A DNA stretch of 33,995 bases from assembly GCA_028282095.1 (NCBI GenBank), contig JANQIP010000222.1, positions 1 to 33,995 on the forward strand. Reading direction: 5' to 3'. Position numbers and translations under genes: made by a program. Position 1 is the stretch's first letter. Every line of letters begins with the position of its first letter. This document shows, one piece after another, positions 30,404-33,995 of the stretch. The notes below the pieces were generated by a model. That model was not told the origin of the DNA, did not search any database, and saw nothing but the letters and a program-made list of their open reading frames with translations. The stretch comes from Xanthobacteraceae bacterium. Lineage in GTDB: Bacteria > Pseudomonadota > Alphaproteobacteria > Rhizobiales > Xanthobacteraceae.

Positions 30404-30558
30404 GAGCGCGATCGCTTCAGGCTGAATCAATCGCGCCCTTTTCCCATTATCTTTTCGCATGATCTGGTCCGAAAAGTCTGCAACTTTTCGGGATCATGCA
30501 ATTCTCTTCACGTGGTCGCATGATCTGGTCCGAAAAGTCTGCAACTTTTCGGGATCGC
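30404..30558 (-). repeat. REP-1 element with a duplicated hairpin
   Basis: A reverse REP-1 copy (30404-30499, GAGCGCGATCGC at left, GGGATCATGC at right) is followed by a second copy of only its second hairpin. The 40 bases 30456-30495 and 30517-30556 are identical, with an offset of 61 bases. Each contains CCGAAAAGT and ACTTTTCGG arms. The whole structure fills most of the spacer between apt and the small + strand gene. Confidence 0.8.
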
Positions 30559-30590
30559 AACAACGAACCGAGCCCACGGAGACCTGAGCC

Positions 30591-30791
30591 ATGGATACGC
30601 CTTCCCAATCGATTGTCGTCGTCGACCTACGGATTCCGTTTCTTCGTCTTGTCCTGTTCCTCGTCAAACTCTCGCTCGCCGCCATCCCGGCGACGATCAT
30701 CCTCCTGTTTCTCGGCTTCCTCGTCTCAATGGTTGTGGCAGGCCTGTTCGGGATCCCGATGGATGTCATGATACGGCGCGGGACCATATGA
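30591..30791 (+). CDS. Small hydrophobic membrane protein, unknown function
   Basis: This is a 66-residue predicted protein: a short polar start (MDTPSQSIVVVDLRI) followed by one long or two short hydrophobic helices (about residues 15-58) and a basic tail MIRRGTI. GGAGA lies about 10 bases before the ATG. I do not recognise a family. It is oriented against both apt and mtnP, which flank it. The frame, length and membrane-like composition support it moderately; it might still be fortuitous. Confidence 0.55.
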   Translation: MDTPSQSIVVVDLRIPFLRLVLFLVKLSLAAIPATIILLFLGFLVSMVVAGLFGIPMDVMIRRGTI

Positions 30792-30859
30792 GTTGATTTC
30801 ATCTCTTGCCGCCGCATGCGGAGCGCACGGTTGCTTCAGTCCGACAGGCTTGCTCGCGC

Positions 30860-31735
30860 CTATTGCTTGAGCACGCGTCCGGCGACGGCATCGAGCTTTT
30901 TCAGCACGTCCGGATCGCGTGCCTCCGGCGCGGTGATGATCGCCGTTTCGAGGGCGCGGTCCGAGCCGATCGGGCAAGGCTCGTGCTCGCGCGGGAAATC
31001 GCGCGCAAGCCGCGCGACCAGACGCTTTGCCTTGTCCGCATTGGCGGTCAATACCCGGATGATGTCCTGCACGGTGACGGCGTCGTGGTCGGGGTGCCAG
31101 CAGTCGAAATCGGTCACCATGGCGACCGTCGCGTAGCAGATCTCCGCCTCGCGGGCGAGCTTGGCCTCCGGCATGTTGGTCATGCCGATCACGGAATAGC
31201 CGAGCTGCTTATAGGTGAGGCTCTCGGCAAGGGTGGAGAATTGCGGCCCCTCCATGCACACATAGGTGCCGCTGCGCGCGATCGGGATGTCTTCGGCGGC
31301 GGCGGCCTCGGCGAGGTAGATTCGCAGGCGCGGCGACACCGGATGCGCCATCGACACATGGGCGACGCACCCATTGCCGAAGAATGAGCTCGCGCGGTTG
31401 TGGGTCCGGTCGATGAACTGGTCGACCAGCACGAAGGTGCCGGGCAGCAACTCCTCCTTGAACGAACCGCAGGCCGACAGCGAGACGAGATCGGTCACGC
31501 CCGCGCGCTTGAGCACATCGATATTGGCGCGGTAGTTGATGCCGGACGGCGACAGTTGATGACCGGCACGGTGGCGGGACAGAAAAACGATCGGCAGCCC
31601 CGCGATCTCGCCGATCTTCAGCGGCGCCGACGGTTCGCCCCAGGGGCTCGCGATCTGCTTCTCGACCACGTTCTCAAGGCCGGGCAACTCGTAGATGCCC
31701 GAGCCGCCGATGACACCCAATACCGCTTTGGCCAT
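30860..31735 (-). CDS. mtnP: S-methyl-5'-thioadenosine phosphorylase
   Basis: The 291-residue enzyme phosphorolyses methylthioadenosine, a by-product of polyamine and homoserine-lactone synthesis, to adenine and 5-methylthioribose-1-phosphate. Family blocks are VIGGSGIYELPG, FLSRHRAGHQLSPSGINYRAN, SLSACGSFKEELLPG, CMEGPQFSTLAES and MTNMPEAKLAREAEICYATV. I start at the ATG at 31735 (MAKAVLGVIGG), since the ATG at 31756 adds seven residues outside the family and the GGGG-containing site fits the later start. The adenine made here is the substrate of the nearby Apt. It diverges from proC across 130 bases. Confidence 0.95.
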   Translation of the reverse strand: MAKAVLGVIGGSGIYELPGLENVVEKQIASPWGEPSAPLKIGEIAGLPIVFLSRHRAGHQLSPSGINYRANIDVLKRAGVTDLVSLSACGSFKEELLPGTFVLVDQFIDRTHNRASSFFGNGCVAHVSMAHPVSPRLRIYLAEAAAAEDIPIARSGTYVCMEGPQFSTLAESLTYKQLGYSVIGMTNMPEAKLAREAEICYATVAMVTDFDCWHPDHDAVTVQDIIRVLTANADKAKRLVARLARDFPREHEPCPIGSDRALETAIITAPEARDPDVLKKLDAVAGRVLKQ

Positions 31736-31865
31736 ACTTGCCCCAATCTTATCCATGAATTGATCCGCGCCCGCTTTTGGACGAGCACAAGACGCAAGGT
31801 CAATTGATTAAGACGAGCGGGCCCCGCGCAGAGCCCCCGCACTGCCAAAGGACCAACGAATTGCC

Positions 31866-32705
31866 ATGTTAAAGCGCATGACCGAAGAAAAACCGTCCCT
31901 ACGTGACACCACCGGCCAGATCCTGTTGGTGGGTGCCGGCAAGATGGGCGGAGCCCTGCTCGACGGATGGCTCGCACTCGGCCTCGACCCCCACAAGGTT
32001 GCCGTGTTCGAGCCGCAGCTCTCGCCGGACATCGCGGCGCACGCGATCGGCGGGCTGCGCCTCAACCCCGACCCGGCGACGCTGCGCCCGGTCGCCATCG
32101 TCCTCGCCGTCAAGCCGCAGACCGCACCGGAGGTCATGCCTGCATTGGCAGGCCTCGTCGGCGACGCCGTCGTCATTTCGGTCATGGCCGGGCGCACGCT
32201 CGGTTTCCTCGCGGACGCGCTCGGCGAGGCAACCCCGGCGGTGCGCGCGATGCCCAACACGCCCGCGGCAATCGGTCGCGGCATCACGGTGGCGGTGGCG
32301 AATGCCAAGGTCTCGCCGCTGCAGCGTGATCTTGCGCACCGCTTGCTTGCGGCGACCGGAGCGGTGGAATGGATCGAGGACGAAGTCCTGCTCGATGCGG
32401 TGACGGCCGTATCCGGGTCGGGCCCGGCTTATGTGTTTCTTCTGGCGGAAAGTCTGGCACGGGCCGGCGTTGCCGCCGGGCTCCCGGCGGAGCTTGCGGT
32501 GCGGCTTGCTCACCATACGGTCGCGGGCGCCGGAGAGCTGATGCACCGCTCGCCACATGATCCGGCAACGCTTCGCCAACACGTCACCTCGCCCGGCGGT
32601 ACGACGGCAGCCGCACTCGAGGTGCTGATGCATAGCGAGGGGCTCGACGCCCTGCTGGCAAAGGCGGTCGCGGCGGCAACGCAGCGCTCGCGCGAGCTTG
32701 CTTGA
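31866..32705 (+). CDS. proC: Pyrroline-5-carboxylate reductase
   Basis: The 279-residue cytoplasmic enzyme reduces pyrroline-5-carboxylate to proline with NAD(P)H. A Rossmann nucleotide-binding motif (ILLVGAGKMGGALLDGW, from residue 19) opens the protein, AMPNTPAAIGRG follows mid-chain, and AVSGSGPAYVFLLAE plus the signature TSPGGTTAAALEVL occupy the C-terminal dimerisation domain. AAGGA lies about 12 bases before the ATG at 31866; a start at the Met five codons later is possible. The TetR-like gene downstream is separated by a repeat-derived terminator. Confidence 0.96.
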   Translation: MLKRMTEEKPSLRDTTGQILLVGAGKMGGALLDGWLALGLDPHKVAVFEPQLSPDIAAHAIGGLRLNPDPATLRPVAIVLAVKPQTAPEVMPALAGLVGDAVVISVMAGRTLGFLADALGEATPAVRAMPNTPAAIGRGITVAVANAKVSPLQRDLAHRLLAATGAVEWIEDEVLLDAVTAVSGSGPAYVFLLAESLARAGVAAGLPAELAVRLAHHTVAGAGELMHRSPHDPATLRQHVTSPGGTTAAALEVLMHSEGLDALLAKAVAAATQRSRELA

Positions 32706-32794
32706 TCCCACCCCAAGGGACCGGTATCGGGCGCCGCGGCGCGCCGGCTTTCCGCTTGTTGTTCCGCTCTGGTGCGACCGGTCTCAAAGAACTA

Positions 32795-32907
32795 GATGTT
32801 GGAGGACGATCCCGTTAAGTCGGCGACTTTTCGGAGAAGGTCATGCGAGCGAACAAGGCGAGTTAGAACGCGATCGATTGAACTTGAGCAGTCGCGCGTT
32901 TTTTTGA
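32795..32907 (+). terminator. REP-1 derivative ending in a T-run, probable proC terminator
   Basis: The stretch starts at a CTAG (32792-32795) and has recognisable REP-1 parts in forward order: ACGATCCCG, CTTTTCGGAGAAGGTCATGCGAGC, then CGCGATCGATTGAAC. The final stem pairs AACGCG (32867-32872) with CGCGTT (32895-32900) and runs straight into seven T residues (32899-32905). This is the shape of an intrinsic terminator downstream of proC, apparently derived from a repeat element. Confidence 0.6.
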
Positions 32908-32949
32908 GAGCGCAACGGCAACGAGCCCGACATCGACAGGAGCTGAGCC

Positions 32950-33711
32950 ATGGTCCGCAGGCCGCGCGAACGATTCCGGAGAGCCGGAGAGCATAACGGC
33001 GGGAGTGAGGGAAACGGGGCTGTGAACGGCGACGAGCACAGTCGTCGAAGGCTGGCCCGCAGCGGGACCGATCGCGGCAAGATCATCGAAGCCTTTATGG
33101 AGTTGCTCGGCGAGTGGCCGATCGAGCGGATCGACCTGCCGGATATTGCCGCCCGTGCCGGGGTACCGATCGCCGATATGCGGGGTGAGTTCGGCTCGAA
33201 GCTTGCGATCCTCGCCGCGAGCTTCAAGGAAATCGACCGCGAGGTGCTGGCCGCCGACCGCTCCGACATAACCGAAGAGCCGCCGCGCGAGCGCCTGTTC
33301 GAGGTGCTGATGCTGCGCCTGGAGGCGCTGGAGCCCTACCGCGAGGCGATCCGCTCGCTGCTGCGCTCGTCGCGGACCAATCCGGCGCTCGTCTGCGCGC
33401 TCAACAGCCTTTCAGTAAGCTCGCAGCAATGGATGCTGGCGGCCGCCGATATTTCGAGCGTCGGGCCGCTCGGGATGGTTCGGGCGCAGGGACTTGCGAT
33501 CGCCTTCGCACGCGTGCTCGGCGTCTTTGTCGATGATGACGATCCGGGCCACGCGCGCACAATGGCGGCGCTCGACCGGGCGCTCTCGCAAGGGCAGCGG
33601 TGGATGAGCACACTCGACGGGATGTGCCGGTTCATTCCCCGCTGCGGTCCGCGCCGCCGCGCTCAGCCGAATCCGCGTGACGAAGACGCCGTCGAGCCGG
33701 TCGCGCTCTAG
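32950..33711 (+). CDS. TetR-like helix-turn-helix regulator with COQ9-like C-terminus
   Basis: The 253-residue protein has a polar N-terminal extension of about 40 residues, then a TetR-type DNA-binding domain at about 42-90 (RGKIIEAFMELL, then IDLPDIAARAGVPIADMRGEFG). The C-terminal part (EALEPYREAIRSLLRSSRTNP, then SSQQWMLAAADI) resembles the COQ9-like domain seen in some alphaproteobacterial TetR-annotated proteins, which may bind lipids rather than a small effector. AGGAG lies 7 bases before the ATG. The target genes are unknown. It follows proC by 244 bases, an order I recall from related genomes. The TAG stop lies within a CTAG. Confidence 0.82.
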   Translation: MVRRPRERFRRAGEHNGGSEGNGAVNGDEHSRRRLARSGTDRGKIIEAFMELLGEWPIERIDLPDIAARAGVPIADMRGEFGSKLAILAASFKEIDREVLAADRSDITEEPPRERLFEVLMLRLEALEPYREAIRSLLRSSRTNPALVCALNSLSVSSQQWMLAAADISSVGPLGMVRAQGLAIAFARVLGVFVDDDDPGHARTMAALDRALSQGQRWMSTLDGMCRFIPRCGPRRRAQPNPRDEDAVEPVAL

Positions 33712-33735
33712 GCGACCAACGACGCCACGGCAAAG

Positions 33736-33802
33736 GCAATCGAGGCCGCGGAATAGAGTTGGTGGGCATGCTTTGCATGCCCACCCTACGATCTCTTGAG
33801 AA
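33736..33802 (+). repeat. REP-6 direct repeat, copy 1
   Basis: A 67-bp unit is repeated at 33883-33949 with one mismatch (AGAGTT against AGAATT). It contains a near-palindrome, GTGGGCATGC, TTT, GCATGCCCAC, followed by CCTACGATCTCTTGAGAA. No gene is seen between 33712 and the window end. Confidence 0.85.
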
Positions 33803-33844
33803 GGACCCATCGTGGCTCCCTCATCCTTAGAGATGCCGACCGTG

Positions 33845-33882
33845 TAGGGTGGGCAAAGGCGCGCAAAGCGCGCCGTGCCCAC
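33845..33882 (+). repeat. GTGGGC-type hairpin between the two direct repeats
   Basis: The bases TAGGGTGGGCAAAGGCGCGC are answered by GCGCGCCGTGCCCAC, giving a stem around a short AAA-containing loop. The GGGTGGGC arm is complementary to the GCCCACCCT found in the flanking direct repeats, so alternative pairings are possible. Hairpins of this general form occur in spacers of many proteobacteria. Confidence 0.65.
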
Positions 33883-33949
33883 GCAATCGAGGCCGCGGAA
33901 TAGAATTGGTGGGCATGCTTTGCATGCCCACCCTACGATCTCTTGAGAA
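33883..33949 (+). repeat. REP-6 direct repeat, copy 2
   Basis: The second copy of the 67-bp unit lies 147 bases downstream of the first. The similarity ends after CTTGAGAA, where the copies diverge (GGACCCAT against AGGCTCAT). The window ends 46 bases later in another short hairpin-like stretch (GGCCGCAAAGCGGCC, about 33967-33981). Confidence 0.85.
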
Positions 33950-33995
33950 AGGCTCATCCCGAGAAGGCCGCAAAGCGGCCGTCTCAGTGAGGCGG

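Overview
The window looks like a chromosomal segment of a high-GC alphaproteobacterium, most likely a member of the Hyphomicrobiales (Rhizobiales) close to Bradyrhizobiaceae/Xanthobacteraceae. The signs are the ctaC-ctaD-ctaB-(coxF)-ctaG-ctaE order of the aa3 oxidase operon, an IalB-family gene beside ctaC, the TreS-maltokinase/GlgB/GlgX/TreZ/TreY cluster, and the style of the intergenic palindromic repeats. There is no rRNA, tRNA, phage, CRISPR, plasmid or transposase gene in view, so the placement is an inference from gene content.

Layout. 1-520: repeat-filled leader. 521-2745: two tandem paralogous DUF2189 membrane proteins (+). 2839-8199: cytochrome c oxidase operon on the - strand (ctaC, ctaD, ctaB, a coxF-like small protein, ctaG, ctaE). 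8675-12861: three unrelated + strand genes (IalB-family periplasmic protein, MltB-type lytic transglycosylase, MFS transporter) separated by repeat arrays. 13147-25262: a 12-kb, five-gene - strand operon for alpha-glucan and trehalose metabolism (treS-pep2 fusion, glgB, glgX, treZ, treY), with every junction overlapping by 1 or 4 bases. 26006-28805: malQ and a glyoxalase II gene (+). 29028-33711: single genes (DUF985 cupin, apt, a small membrane protein, mtnP, proC, a TetR-like regulator). 33712-33995: a direct repeat at the window edge.

How the genes work together. The cox genes encode oxidase subunits I, II and III plus haem O synthase and the CuB-insertion chaperone, nearly a full kit for building an aa3 oxidase. 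The sugar operon encodes branching (GlgB) and debranching (GlgX) of alpha-glucan, release of trehalose from linear glucan (TreY then TreZ), interconversion of trehalose and maltose (TreS) and phosphorylation of maltose (Pep2). MalQ, transcribed divergently, re-sizes the malto-oligosaccharides. GlgE, the usual consumer of maltose-1-phosphate, is not in the window. apt and mtnP both serve adenine/methylthioadenosine salvage.

The most unusual feature is not a protein. Three families of short intergenic palindromic modules (about 99, 68 and 47 bp) have fixed lengths, are bounded by TA within CTAG, and are laid end to end with exactly 2 bp between them (10973-11290; decayed array 9211-9434; inverted array 95-328). 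This geometry suggests small non-autonomous elements inserting at CTAG. At least two more families of hairpin repeats also sit in the spacers. I see no new protein-coding defence or mobile system; the repeat modules and the DUF2189 pair are the best candidates for something undescribed.
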